Source: Oscillospiraceae bacterium | GTDB taxonomy: Bacteria; Bacillota; Clostridia; Oscillospirales; Ruminococcaceae | Assembly: GCA_017521825.1 (NCBI GenBank) | Contig: JAFXBK010000086.1 | Location: 1 to 55,022 of the forward strand | DNA length: 55,022 nt | Direction: 5' to 3' | Shown here: positions 39,544 to 48,301 of the stretch, in pieces | Numbering within the stretch: position 1 is the stretch's first letter | How the letters are laid out: every line of letters begins with the position of its first letter | Program-made: the position numbers and the translations under genes | The notes under the pieces: generated by a model | What the model saw: only the letters and a program-made list of their open reading frames with translations | Database searches by the model: none | What the model was told of the DNA's origin: nothing

Positions 39544-41514
39544 TTATTCTTCAACAGGAGCTTCTTCTTCAGCAGCTTCTTCTTTTACGGGCGGTTCAAG
39601 AAGAGCTTTCATGGAGAAGGAAACGCGGTGTTTATCGAAATCGATATCGGTGATTTTAACATCAACTTCCTGACCAACAGAAAGAACATCTTCGGGTTTT
39701 GCAACTCTTTCGTAAGAGATCTGGGAAATGTGGATAAGACCATCGATGCCGGGGATAAGGTTTGCAAATGCGCCGAAAGCGGTAAGGCTTACGATTTTTG
39801 CTTTTGCAACGGTGCCGACAGGATAATCTCTCTTAAGGATTTCCCAAGGATTATCTTCTTCTTTTTTGTAGCCAAGGCTGATTTTCTTAGCTTCTTTGTC
39901 AACTTCTTTTACGAATACTTCGAGAGTATCGCCAACGCTTACAACATCAGCAGGTTTTGCAACGCGGAGCCAGGAAAGTTCGGAAACATGAACCATACCG
40001 TCAACGCCGCCGAGGTCAACAAATGCGCCGTAGGAAGTGAGGGATTTAACTTTTCCTTCAAATACCTGGCCAACTTCAACGTTTTCCCAGAAAGCAGCCT
40101 GTTTTGCTTTTCTTTCTTCGTTAAGAACGGATTTGATGGAACCGATTGCGCGTTTGCGCTGTGCGTTTACTTCGAGAACGCGGAATTTAACGTTCTGTTT
40201 AAGAAGTCCTTCAAGGGATTCGTTTCTGGAGGCAGTTGCCTGGGAAGCAGGGATGAATACGCGAACACCATCAGTTACAACGATAACGCCGCCTTTGACG
40301 ACTTCGACAACAGTTCCTTCCAAAATTTTGTCAGTTCCGGCTGCTTCTTCAACAACCAGGAAGTTTTTCTCTGCATCAACTTTCTTTTTGGAAAGGGTCA
40401 TGGTGCCGTCGGCATCATTTACGTGCAGAACTTTGAGGGTGATTTCATCGCCAACTTTAACAACGTCGGCGGGTTTTACGCTGGGATCTTCGGAAAGTTC
40501 TTCAGAGGAAACGAATCCGGTGTGTTTGCTGCCAACGCTGACAACGATTTCGGTGTCTTTGACTACCATAACGGTTGCCTGGACTTTTTCACCGTTTCTT
40601 ACATATTTGGATTCTTCCTTTTCAAAGGACTGTTCCAGCATTTCCTCAAAGCTGATTTCTTTGTTTTCACTCATGGTTTGTAGTACCTCCTTAATTATGC
40701 CGTATGGGGTTGATGCACCGGCAGTGACGCCTATTACTTCGCAATTTTTCCAATCATTCGGCTTTAGTTCTGATGGATACTCAATCAAAACGGAAGGACA
40801 GTTTGCCGCGCAGGTCTCCCACAACCTTGCGGTGTTTGAACTATTCCGCCCACCGACTACAATCATCCCATTGCACCGGCGCGAAAGAGCGTCCGCCTCG
40901 CTTTGTTTAGTACAGGCATCATTACATATTGTATCAAAAATTAATAAATTTGTATATACCTTTTTTGCAAATTTTTCGCATTTTTCCCATTCCGCACGCA
41001 AAAAAGTGGTTTGCGAGACAATTGTGATACATTTTGCACAAAGATTTTCTTCTTTTTTGGAAAGTTCTTCCAATTCTTCAAAATTACGCACCACGCGGAC
41101 ATCACCTTTGGCGTGTCCGACAATGCCCCGAACCTCCGCATGATCGGGATTTCCCGTGATAATTACGGTATCTCCGGCGGCTGTTCGCTCCGCAATAATG
41201 CGGTGGATCCTTGCAACAAAAGGGCAGGTGGCGTCCGCGTAGGGAATACACTTTTTTTCAAGTTCCTCAATTACCGAAAGCGGAACTCCGTGTGAACGGA
41301 GAATTAGCGTATATCCTTCCGGAACTTCGGAAACGCTTTCAACGGGGTAAACTCCCCTTTTCCTAAGGCTTTCCACCACCGTAGGATTGTGGATAATTTC
41401 TCCGAGGGTAACCGCCGGAATTCCCTTTTCCGCAAAGTCCTCCGCAATTCCCACCGCGCGTTTTACCCCGAAGCAAAATCCTGCGGAATCCGCTACTATG
41501 ATTTCTCTTTTCAA
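39544..41514 (-). CDS. ispH: bifunctional IspH - ribosomal protein S1
   Basis: A natural fusion known from Clostridia (656 residues). The first 285 residues are 4-hydroxy-3-methylbut-2-enyl diphosphate reductase, the last step of the MEP isoprenoid pathway, with iron-sulfur ligands C14, C97 and C197. Residues about 305-645 hold four S1 RNA-binding domains (each starting with a GEKVQATV, LEGTVVEV, FEGKVKSL or AKAKIVSL strand), acting as a short S1. The tail is acidic. The TTG at 41514 overlaps the cmk stop by four bases and has AAAGGAG inside cmk. Operon partner of cmk, as in many Firmicutes. Confidence 0.96.
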   Translation of the reverse strand: MKREIIVADSAGFCFGVKRAVGIAEDFAEKGIPAVTLGEIIHNPTVVESLRKRGVYPVESVSEVPEGYTLILRSHGVPLSVIEELEKKCIPYADATCPFVARIHRIIAERTAAGDTVIITGNPDHAEVRGIVGHAKGDVRVVRNFEELEELSKKEENLCAKCITIVSQTTFLRAEWEKCEKFAKKVYTNLLIFDTICNDACTKQSEADALSRRCNGMIVVGGRNSSNTARLWETCAANCPSVLIEYPSELKPNDWKNCEVIGVTAGASTPYGIIKEVLQTMSENKEISFEEMLEQSFEKEESKYVRNGEKVQATVMVVKDTEIVVSVGSKHTGFVSSEELSEDPSVKPADVVKVGDEITLKVLHVNDADGTMTLSKKKVDAEKNFLVVEEAAGTDKILEGTVVEVVKGGVIVVTDGVRVFIPASQATASRNESLEGLLKQNVKFRVLEVNAQRKRAIGSIKSVLNEERKAKQAAFWENVEVGQVFEGKVKSLTSYGAFVDLGGVDGMVHVSELSWLRVAKPADVVSVGDTLEVFVKEVDKEAKKISLGYKKEEDNPWEILKRDYPVGTVAKAKIVSLTAFGAFANLIPGIDGLIHISQISYERVAKPEDVLSVGQEVDVKITDIDFDKHRVSFSMKALLEPPVKEEAAEEEAPVEE

Positions 41515-42173
41515 GCCATGCGCTCCTTTACGAGGGAAATTATTTTTTCAATGGTTTCTTCAAGGGGAATTTCCGTGTTGTCCATCATAATTCCGTCTTC
41601 CGCAAGTTTAAGCGGACGGAAATCCCTGTGGGAATCGTTATAATCGCGCTGGATAACGTCCGCAAGAACGTCGTCGTAATTTGCCTCAATTCCTTTTTCC
41701 GCAAGCTGAAGAACCCTTCTCCGGGCTCTTACTTCCGGTTTTGCGGTAAGGAAAAGTTTAAGTTCCGCGTCCGGAAGAACAACGGTTCCGATATCCCTTC
41801 CGTCCATTACAACGTTGTTTTTTTCGGCAATGTCGCGCTGCATATCGAAAAGAAAATCCCTTACCGCCGGAATTGCGGAAACGTCCGAAGCGGCGGCGGA
41901 AACGGATTCCGTTCTGATAAGGCCGGAAACATCTTCGCCGTTAAGGAAGATATGCTGTTCACCGTCGGTATGGCGCATTTCTATTTTAATTTCCGCAAGA
42001 AGCGGAACAACTTCCTCTATTGAGGAAGGCTTTGCGCCTTTTCTTAAAACGTAAAGACCGATTCCGCGGTAAAGGGCGCCGGTATCCACATAGATAAAAC
42101 CAAGTTTTTTCGCAATCGCTTTTGCGGCCGCGCTTTTTCCTGCACCGGCAGGACCGTCTATTGCAATTTTCAT
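41511..42173 (-). CDS. cmk: cytidylate kinase
   Basis: Phosphorylates CMP and dCMP (220 residues). The P-loop is GPAGAGKSAAAKAIAKKL (6-23), followed by YVDTGALYRGIGLYVL and DGRDIGTVVLPDAELKLFLTA, both diagnostic. AAGGAGG precedes the ATG, overlapping the stop region of the upstream gene. Coupling to ispH/S1 by a TTGA overlap is consistent with a conserved cmk-rpsA arrangement. Confidence 0.97.
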   Translation of the reverse strand: MKIAIDGPAGAGKSAAAKAIAKKLGFIYVDTGALYRGIGLYVLRKGAKPSSIEEVVPLLAEIKIEMRHTDGEQHIFLNGEDVSGLIRTESVSAAASDVSAIPAVRDFLFDMQRDIAEKNNVVMDGRDIGTVVLPDAELKLFLTAKPEVRARRRVLQLAEKGIEANYDDVLADVIQRDYNDSHRDFRPLKLAEDGIMMDNTEIPLEETIEKIISLVKERMA

Positions 42174-42185
42174 AAAAATTCCTCC

Positions 42186-43412
42186 TTAAATGGCGGTTCC
42201 TGCGGCGTAACCCGTTGCAAACGCAATCTGAAGATTATATCCGCCGGTTTCCGCATCCAGATCGAGAACTTCGCCGGCAAAATAAAGCCCGGGACAAAGT
42301 TTTGATTCCATCGTTTTAGGGTCAACTTCCTTAACCGAAACTCCGCCTGCGGTTATTACCGCCCCTTCGATATCCCCAAGCTCAACCGGTTTTATTCCGA
42401 AGGATTTTATTGCGGAAACAAGTTCAAGGCGCTGGGCTTTTGTAATCTGGTGAACCTTTGTTTCCGGATCGATTCCGCTTTTTTCGATTACGTAAGGGAT
42501 AAAGCTCCTTGGAAGAAGCTCGTCCAGCGCGTTGGCAAAATCGCGGTTTTTCTTTTCGGAAAAATCCCGAAGGATTCTTGAATCAAGCTCTTCGGCGGAA
42601 AGGCCCGGTTTAAGGTCAAGCTCGATTCTGTAATTGGAAAGTTCCGTGCTCATAAAGGAACTTGCGCTGAGCACCAGCGGCCCGGAAATTCCTTCATGGG
42701 TTATAAGCATCTCGCCAAGTTCTTCATAAATCGGCTTTTTCTTTTTGGCGTCATAAAGCCGCAAAGTAACGTTTTTAAGGGAAAGTCCCGCCGCTTCCGA
42801 AAGATTTTCGGCGGTATAGATTCCGACCAGCGAAGGCCGGGTTGAAACAATTTTATGTCCCGCCTGTCTGGCAAGTTCATAGCCATCGCCGCTGGAACCG
42901 GTTGCGGAATAGCTTAATCCGCCGGTGGAAACGAGCACCTTTTGAGCACGGTAAAATTCTCCGTTTTCCGTGAGCACGCCTTTGAGCACGCCGTCCTCAA
43001 AAACAAGCTGTTTTGCCCTTCCCTGGCGGATTTCGACGTTTTTGTTTTTAATAAAAAGCTGAAGAGCATCCGCAATATCGATTGCCTTATCGGAAACAGG
43101 GAAAACCCTTCTTCCCCTTTCGGTTTTAAGCGGAACCCCCAGTTTTTCAAAAAGTTCCATGGTGTGTTTCGGTGCAAAGCGGTTAAGTGCGCTGTAAAGG
43201 AAGCGCGGGTTGCTTCTTACGTGGCGGAAAAATTCTTCCGGTTCGCAGTTGTTTGTAACGTTGCAGCGGCCTTTTCCAGTAACAAGAATTTTTCTTGCCG
43301 GACGGCGGTTCCTTTCAAGAACAAGCACGCTTTTTCCGTTTTGGGCGGCGTATCCGGCCGCAACGCATCCGGCAGCGCCTCCGCCGACTATTACGACATC
43401 ATATATTTTCAT
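42186..43412 (-). CDS. BaiN/HI0933-type flavoprotein
   Basis: NAD(P)/FAD-dependent oxidoreductase of the HI0933/YhiN family (408 residues). The N-terminal dinucleotide-binding motif VVIVGGGAAGCVAAGYAAQNG, the ARKILVTGKGRCNVTN block and the C-terminal GLYFAGEVLDLDAETGGYNLQIAFATGYAAG are characteristic. Physiological substrate is uncertain; one relative acts in bile acid reduction. The start overlaps the rpiR stop. The ATG at 43412 is best spaced from AAAAGAG; the one at 43418 is possible. Confidence 0.88.
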   Translation of the reverse strand: MKIYDVVIVGGGAAGCVAAGYAAQNGKSVLVLERNRRPARKILVTGKGRCNVTNNCEPEEFFRHVRSNPRFLYSALNRFAPKHTMELFEKLGVPLKTERGRRVFPVSDKAIDIADALQLFIKNKNVEIRQGRAKQLVFEDGVLKGVLTENGEFYRAQKVLVSTGGLSYSATGSSGDGYELARQAGHKIVSTRPSLVGIYTAENLSEAAGLSLKNVTLRLYDAKKKKPIYEELGEMLITHEGISGPLVLSASSFMSTELSNYRIELDLKPGLSAEELDSRILRDFSEKKNRDFANALDELLPRSFIPYVIEKSGIDPETKVHQITKAQRLELVSAIKSFGIKPVELGDIEGAVITAGGVSVKEVDPKTMESKLCPGLYFAGEVLDLDAETGGYNLQIAFATGYAAGTAI

Positions 43413-44274
43413 TCTCATCGCTCTTTTCGTAAACATCATATTCCGACCAGATCCGTTCAAGCTGGCTGAAAGTTGCGGAAATTTCGTTTCTTCTTCGGAT
43501 ACCAATGGCAACAATAAGCGCGTTGATAAGGGAAAGCGGCGCAACAAGCGAATCCGCAAAGGAAGCCATATCGCTTCTTGCGAGCAAAATTCTGTCGCTG
43601 TATTCGATAATCGGCGCGCTGTGGCTGTCGGTAAGGGCAATTACGGTGGCGCCTTTGTCGTGGGCATATTTGGCGGCTTTTATGGTTCTTTTGCTGTAAC
43701 GGGGGAAGGTTATTGCGATAAAAACGTCCCCTTCGCCGATGTTCATAATCTGCTCGAAAACTTCGCTTGTGCTGGAGGTTGCGACGTTTCTTACGTTATC
43801 GAAAATTTTGTAAAAATAAAAGCTCAGGAAGCTTGCAAGGGAAGCAGAACTTCTTACGCCAAGGATATAAATATGTCTTGCATTTACTATGGTATCCGCA
43901 ACCTTGTTGAATTCCTCGCTGGAAGTATCTTCAAGAGTTCTGCGGATTTTTTCGATATCCATATTAAGAACCTTTGTAAAAACGTCCGCGTTGCTCATAC
44001 GGTCGCTTGCGATTTCGATTCGCTGAACGGTTGTAAGGCGGTTGCGGATCATTTCCTGAAGCGCATGCTGAAGTTCCGGATAACCGTCGTAACCAAGTTC
44101 GGAAGCAAAGCGAACTACCGTTGATTCCGAAACGCCGACAGCTTCACCGAGTTTTGCCGCGGTCATAAAAGCGGCTTTATCATAATGGGAAATTATAAAA
44201 TTTCCTATACGCTTCTGGCCTTTTGAAAAACTGTGCATATTTTCGGAAATTTTATGTAAAAAGTCTTTGTTCAA
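43399..44274 (-). CDS. RpiR/MurR-family regulator
   Basis: A 291-residue transcription factor with an N-terminal HTH_6 domain (about 1-77; FMTAAKLGEAVGVSESTVVRFASELGY) and a C-terminal SIS sugar-phosphate-binding domain (about 120-260; IYILGVRSSASLASFL, ITFPRYSKRTIKAAKYA, ATVIALTDSHSAPI). Ligand unknown. The TTG start follows AAGGGGATG. It heads the operon with baiN, cmk and ispH/S1, an odd setting for a sugar-phosphate regulator. Confidence 0.93.
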   Translation of the reverse strand: MNKDFLHKISENMHSFSKGQKRIGNFIISHYDKAAFMTAAKLGEAVGVSESTVVRFASELGYDGYPELQHALQEMIRNRLTTVQRIEIASDRMSNADVFTKVLNMDIEKIRRTLEDTSSEEFNKVADTIVNARHIYILGVRSSASLASFLSFYFYKIFDNVRNVATSSTSEVFEQIMNIGEGDVFIAITFPRYSKRTIKAAKYAHDKGATVIALTDSHSAPIIEYSDRILLARSDMASFADSLVAPLSLINALIVAIGIRRRNEISATFSQLERIWSEYDVYEKSDENENI

Positions 44275-44312
44275 TTAAAACATCCCCTTATTTTTATGTA
44301 ATTCCGGAATTC

Positions 44313-44341
44313 ATTTTACCAGTCCTTCCTGCAAAAATCAA
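44313..44341 (-). promoter_or_regulatory. promoter of the rpiR operon
   Basis: Minus-strand TTGATT (44341-44336), 17-bp spacer, TAAAAT (44318-44313). Confidence 0.65.
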
Positions 44342-44424
44342 TATATTTTCTGTTAAATTAATTGTTTAAGCCGGTCTTTTTGCAAGTTTGGTTTTTAAAC
44401 TGAACATTTTTATGCAATCCTGCA

Positions 44425-44453
44425 TTTTAAAAGGGGCGGATGTTATCCGCCCC
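44425..44453 (-). terminator. terminator of the PdaB-like gene
   Basis: Hairpin GGGGCGGAT/ATCCGCCCC starting at the stop codon, followed on the minus strand by TTTTAAAA. Confidence 0.7.
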
Positions 44454-45220
44454 TATTTAAGAGAAAACTGCCTTCCCGTATGGTCAATGGTATAATTTTC
44501 GGAATAGATAAGTTCCGAAACTTTTACGAATTCATAGCCGCCGTTTTTAAGGATTTCAAGAATCTGCGGAAGGGCCTCGAGGGTGTTTTTCTTTCCGGAA
44601 TGGAAAAGGATTATGCTTCCTTTCCCGACGTTTTTTGTAACGCTTTCCACCATTTCTCCGGCGGTTTTATCCTTCCAGTCCCGGCTGTCAACGTCCCACT
44701 GAATTGCGGTAAAACCCATTTCCGAAACGGTTTTTATAAGTTCGCTGGAATAGGAACCGCTTGGTGCCCGGAAAAGCTTTGGTTTTACGCCGCCGGCCTT
44801 TTCGATATATTCGCAGGAACGAAAAATTTCCTCCCTTGCTTTTTCCATGCTGATTTTCGCCATATCCGGATGAGTGTTACTGTGTGTTCCAATCTCGTGC
44901 CCGGCATCCCCAATCATTTTTACCGCCGAGGGATTATCCTTTGCCCATTGACCAAGAATAAAAAAGGTTGCCTTAGCTTCATATTTTTCCAAAATTTCAA
45001 GAATTTTTGGAATATCTTCCGCTTCCCAGGCGCAGTTAAAAGTTACCGCAACCTTTTTTTCCGGGGTTTCCACGGAATAAATCGGCAAAAGCCGACTTCC
45101 TTCCCCCATTGCGACGCTGTTTATCACAAAAAAAGCCAGCGCGATAAAAATCAAAATCGAAGCAAAAATTGCCCAAAGGGGTCTTTTCCCGATGGAATAA
45201 TCGTTTATATCAAAAGCCAT
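44453..45220 (-). CDS. PdaB-like polysaccharide deacetylase
   Basis: NodB-fold protein of 255 residues with one N-terminal membrane helix (about 15-37), facing outside. The family metal histidines are present (HSNTHP), as are RAPSGSYS and ILFHSG. The first motif, normally TFDDG or TFDISW in PdaB, reads TFNCAW, so the aspartates used for metal and catalysis are missing. PdaB relatives are needed late in sporulation for cortex stability. Activity here is doubtful. GGAGG lies upstream of the ATG. Confidence 0.85.
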   Translation of the reverse strand: MAFDINDYSIGKRPLWAIFASILIFIALAFFVINSVAMGEGSRLLPIYSVETPEKKVAVTFNCAWEAEDIPKILEILEKYEAKATFFILGQWAKDNPSAVKMIGDAGHEIGTHSNTHPDMAKISMEKAREEIFRSCEYIEKAGGVKPKLFRAPSGSYSSELIKTVSEMGFTAIQWDVDSRDWKDKTAGEMVESVTKNVGKGSIILFHSGKKNTLEALPQILEILKNGGYEFVKVSELIYSENYTIDHTGRQFSLK

Positions 45221-45241
45221 TTTAAGGAACCTCCGAGTTTT

Positions 45242-45270
45242 TTCTTAAATTTTATTATAAAATTTAAGAA
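45242..45270. promoter_or_regulatory. perfect palindrome, candidate operator
   Basis: Two 13-bp arms, TTCTTAAATTTTA and TAAAATTTAAGAA, around TTA. It sits 7 bp before the -35 box of the exporter gene and 22 bp before the divergent deacetylase gene. There is no T-run, so it is more likely an operator than a terminator. Confidence 0.6.
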
Positions 45271-45277
45271 AAAATTC

Positions 45278-45307
45278 TTGACTGTTCCCGCTTTTATAAA
45301 ATATAAT
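45278..45307 (+). promoter_or_regulatory. promoter of the ArsP_2-type gene
   Basis: TTGACT (45278-45283), 18-bp spacer, TATAAT (45302-45307). Confidence 0.7.
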
Positions 45308-45347
45308 ATATATCTTGAAAAATCCCTTTAATAATGAGGTAACATAA

Positions 45348-46199
45348 ATGCACGAATTTTTACACATTTTTATCCACACCCTTGAACACACCGCTTCCGC
45401 CCTTCCCTTCCTTTTCGGTGCATATCTTCTCATCGAATTTATTGAGCACCGCCACGCGGAAAAATTTGCCGAATGGCTTTCCAGATTCGGAAAAGCAGGA
45501 GCCGCCGTGGGCGCGCTTCTTGGCGTTGTTCCCCAATGCGGTTTTTCCGTTGTTGCGGCAAACCTTTATTCCAACCGCATAATCACCGCCGGAACCATGC
45601 TTGCGGTTTTTATTTCCACAAGCGACGAAGCAATTCCCGTTCTCATCTCCAACCCGGAAAGCGCCGGAAAAATCCTTCCGCTTATCGGTTCAAAGCTTGT
45701 TCTTGCAATTGTTGCCGGTCTGCTTGTTGACCGCTTCGGGCTTTTCAACATAACAAAAGAGGAACTTGAGGAAGTTGCGGAGGAACATTCCCATTGCCAC
45801 ACCGAAGGCCACAACGGTCTTCTTAAAAGCACCATTGGCCACACCGCAAAAACCTTTGCTTTTATTTTTGTTGTAATGCTTGCTCTCGAAGTTTGCATAC
45901 ATTTTGTCGGGGAAGAAACTTTTTCCGCTTTTATTGCAAACGAAAGCTTTTTCCAGCCCTTTGTTGCGGGTCTTGTCGGTCTTATCCCCAACTGCGCTTC
46001 CTCGATTATAATTGCCCAGCTTTTTGCGGAAGGAACAATTTCCTTCGGCGCGGCATTCGCCGGACTTTCCGTTGGCGCAGGAACCGGTCTTTTGGTTCTT
46101 TTCCGCAACGACGTTGACAAAATCGAATGTCTTCGCCTTACCGGATTCCTTTTCGCCGTTTCCGTTCTTACCGGAACGGTTTTGCAGTTTATTCTTTAA
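45348..46199 (+). CDS. putative heavy-metal (manganese/arsenic) exporter, ArsP_2 type
   Basis: Membrane protein of 283 residues with two halves of about five helices. Each half has the permease-like signature GVVPQCGFSVVAANLYSNRI and LVGLIPNCASSIIIAQLFAEG, each with a cysteine after a proline. A histidine-rich loop (EEHSHCHTEGHN, about residues 145-156) between the halves could bind metal. NCBI-style names for such proteins vary between arsenic efflux protein and putative manganese transporter. The ATG has a modest GAGGTAA site. A strong promoter and palindrome suggest regulated expression. Confidence 0.8.
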   Translation: MHEFLHIFIHTLEHTASALPFLFGAYLLIEFIEHRHAEKFAEWLSRFGKAGAAVGALLGVVPQCGFSVVAANLYSNRIITAGTMLAVFISTSDEAIPVLISNPESAGKILPLIGSKLVLAIVAGLLVDRFGLFNITKEELEEVAEEHSHCHTEGHNGLLKSTIGHTAKTFAFIFVVMLALEVCIHFVGEETFSAFIANESFFQPFVAGLVGLIPNCASSIIIAQLFAEGTISFGAAFAGLSVGAGTGLLVLFRNDVDKIECLRLTGFLFAVSVLTGTVLQFIL

Positions 46200-46207
46200 T
46201 GGAATAT

Positions 46208-46244
46208 AAAAAAATTCCCCGCTCAATTGAGCGGGGAATTTTTG
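46208..46244. terminator. bidirectional terminator
   Basis: AAATTCCCCGCTCA/TGAGCGGGGAATTT with flanking A and T runs, between convergent genes. Confidence 0.92.
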
Positions 46245-46249
46245 TTTTA

Positions 46250-47260
46250 TCAATCTTTTACGGCATAAGTTTCTTCGGGTATTATTTCCTCTTCGGAGCC
46301 TTCCTTTTTAACAATAAAAGAATGGTGGTAAATTCTTTCAGAAGTTCCGTCCTCTTTTTCTTCATAAGTTATGTTTTCATAAATATATTCAAATTTTTCG
46401 CTAAGTTTGTTTCCGTCTTTATCAACAAACCAATAGCCTTTTTCATAAAGCTCTCCGTTATCATCATAGCAAGGAAAATCCGCAAATTCGCCTTCGCATC
46501 CGGCATATCCTACATACGAACCGTCCTCAAGTTCCAAATAAACAAATGCGTTATATTCTTTATTGATAAGGTTCATATCCGTATCGAACAGATACGATCT
46601 CATGCATTCAACCGCCACCGGCGAACCTTCCCTTGCAATAATGCGGTCTGCAAAAGGCATATAAATTCCACCGGTGTATGCCGGAGAAAGGAGGATATTT
46701 CCTTCCTTATCTTTAAGACCAACTCCATCGGCACGACAGATTTTTATAAATTCGCCCATTTCTTCTTCATGTTTCAAATCGGCATTATAAACCTCATAAA
46801 ATCCTTCATCATTTTTTAAATAGATATAATAATTCCCGTCATAGGAACCTCTTATCTCGCATACATGCTCCCAGGTTTCCGGTTCGGTGTTTATCAGGTT
46901 TTCGTAACAGGATTCCGAATAATGATAAAAAGGATGGTCAACGGCAGGTGTTCCGTCTTTAAAATTTATGTAATAAAGGGTGTTTGGTATTTCTTTTTCG
47001 ATAACTTCCCCGGTTTTCGTAATTTCGTAAACAATCCTTGTTCCTTCCGTAACTTCAAGAACAGTAAGCAAATCAGAATGATCTTCATAATCAGGGGTAG
47101 AAAATCCTTCGGGTTCTTTTTCCGGTTCGGATTCGGATTCAACTTCCAAAACGGAACTTTCTTCTGAAGAACTTTCGGAAACTTCGGCTTCCGGATTTTT
47201 TGAAACATTGCAGGAACAAAGCAATAAAACAACAATTAAAAGTACCGCAAGTTTTTTCAT
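46250..47260 (-). CDS. lipoprotein with WG-like repeats
   Basis: A 336-residue exported lipoprotein (signal peptide ends LLLCSC17) with a Ser/Glu linker (about 20-52). The mature part has repeats such as GVGLKDKEGNILLSPAYTGG, SYLFDTDMNLINKEYN and YWFVDKDGNKLSEKFEYIYE, which resemble WG/KWG repeats. Function unknown. AAAGGAGG precedes the ATG. It diverges from yebC. Confidence 0.72.
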   Translation of the reverse strand: MKKLAVLLIVVLLLCSCNVSKNPEAEVSESSSEESSVLEVESESEPEKEPEGFSTPDYEDHSDLLTVLEVTEGTRIVYEITKTGEVIEKEIPNTLYYINFKDGTPAVDHPFYHYSESCYENLINTEPETWEHVCEIRGSYDGNYYIYLKNDEGFYEVYNADLKHEEEMGEFIKICRADGVGLKDKEGNILLSPAYTGGIYMPFADRIIAREGSPVAVECMRSYLFDTDMNLINKEYNAFVYLELEDGSYVGYAGCEGEFADFPCYDDNGELYEKGYWFVDKDGNKLSEKFEYIYENITYEEKEDGTSERIYHHSFIVKKEGSEEEIIPEETYAVKD

Positions 47261-47378
47261 GGGTAAACCTCCTTTTTGTTTTCTCTATTTTAATAGTACC
47301 ACAAAAAAGCTGTTTTGTTTCATATTTTTTGCTCTTTTCAGAAATTTTTTCTCAGAACGCAAATTATCAAATAACGGC

Positions 47379-47407
47379 TTGCAAAAGCCAAATATATATG
47401 TTAAAAT
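47379..47407 (+). promoter_or_regulatory. promoter of yebC
   Basis: TTGCAA (47379-47384), 17-bp spacer, TAAAAT (47402-47407). Confidence 0.65.
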
Positions 47408-47445
47408 AATCTGTAAACTAATTTTCCCACAAGGAGAGATATTCA

Positions 47446-48189
47446 ATGTCCGGACATTCCAAATGGAGTACCATTAAACGTAAAAAAGAAGGAATCGACG
47501 CAGCCCGCGGCAAAGTTTTTACCAAAATCGGTAAAGAAATCACCGTTGCAGTCCGCGAAGGCGGCCCCGATCCCGCAAACAACAGCAAACTCCAGGCACT
47601 TATTCTTAAAGCAAAAGCAAACAACGTTCCTAACGACAACATCGAAAGATCCATCAAAAAAGCTGCCGGCCTTGGCGACAAAACCACTTTCGAAGAAATC
47701 ACTTACGAAGGTTACGGTCCCTGCGGCGTAGCTGTTATTGTTGAAACCCTTACCGATAACCGCAACAGAACCGCCGGCGACGTCCGCAGCTATTTCTCCA
47801 AATACGGCGGCAACCTTGGCCAGACCGGTTCCGTTTCCTTTATGTTCGACCGCAAAGGCCTTATCGTAATTGCCGACGAGGACCTTGATGAGGACAAACT
47901 TATGGAAGACGTTATGGAAGCAGGCGGCGAAGACTTTAAATATGAAGACGGCGTTGCTGAAATTTACACCGCTCCCAACGATTTCCCCGGCGTTCGCGAT
48001 GCTCTTTACGAAATGGGCTACCGTTTTGAAAGCGCAGACGTTGCTTACATTCCCCAGACTACCACTGTTATCGAAGACCCCGACACCATCGTAAAAATGC
48101 AGAAACTTCTTGCTGCTCTTGAAGATAACGACGACGTTAACAACGTTTGGCATTCCTGGGAAATGCCCGAAGAAGAGGACGAAGATTAA
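47446..48189 (+). CDS. yebC: YebC/PmpR-family regulator
   Basis: Conserved cytosolic protein of 247 residues; relatives act as DNA-binding regulators or help ribosomes at proline-rich stretches. The N-terminus MSGHSKWSTIKRKKEGIDAARGKVFTKIGKEI and YEGYGPCGVAVIVE, GGNLGQTGSVSFMF are diagnostic. CAAGGAGAG precedes the ATG. The 3' end, encoding NNVWHSWEMPEEEDED, is repeated with changes downstream at 49091 and 50114, so this gene end appears to be an insertion target. Confidence 0.97.
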   Translation: MSGHSKWSTIKRKKEGIDAARGKVFTKIGKEITVAVREGGPDPANNSKLQALILKAKANNVPNDNIERSIKKAAGLGDKTTFEEITYEGYGPCGVAVIVETLTDNRNRTAGDVRSYFSKYGGNLGQTGSVSFMFDRKGLIVIADEDLDEDKLMEDVMEAGGEDFKYEDGVAEIYTAPNDFPGVRDALYEMGYRFESADVAYIPQTTTVIEDPDTIVKMQKLLAALEDNDDVNNVWHSWEMPEEEDED

Positions 48190-48206
48190 TTTTAATCAAG
48201 ATAAAA
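48140..48206 (+). repeat. yebC 3'-end repeat, copy A (native)
   Basis: Last 50 bp of yebC plus 17 bp beyond. It contains GGCATTCCTGGGAAATGCC (48150-48168), a 19-bp text with 6-bp inverted arms. Followed by its own terminator type, CTCCCCGCTC/GAGCGGGGAG. Confidence 0.9.
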
Positions 48207-48240
48207 AAACTCCCCGCTCGATTGAGCGGGGAGTTTTTTG
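48203..48240 (+). terminator. terminator of yebC
   Basis: AAAAACTCCCCGCTC, GATT loop, GAGCGGGGAGTTTTTT. Confidence 0.92.
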
Positions 48241-48243
48241 TTA

Positions 48244-48294
48244 GCCTTCCCAGAGGGGAAGGTGGCATTTTTCGGAGAAAAATGACGGATGAGG
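48244..48294. repeat. partial copy of the fold-back repeat
   Basis: Begins GCCTTCCC-AGAGGGGAAGGTGGC and ends GACGGATGAGG, matching the left half of the element at 27169-27309 in its outer hairpin and GGATGAGG text; the middle differs and the right half is missing. Confidence 0.7.
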
Positions 48295-48301
48295 GATATA
48301 T

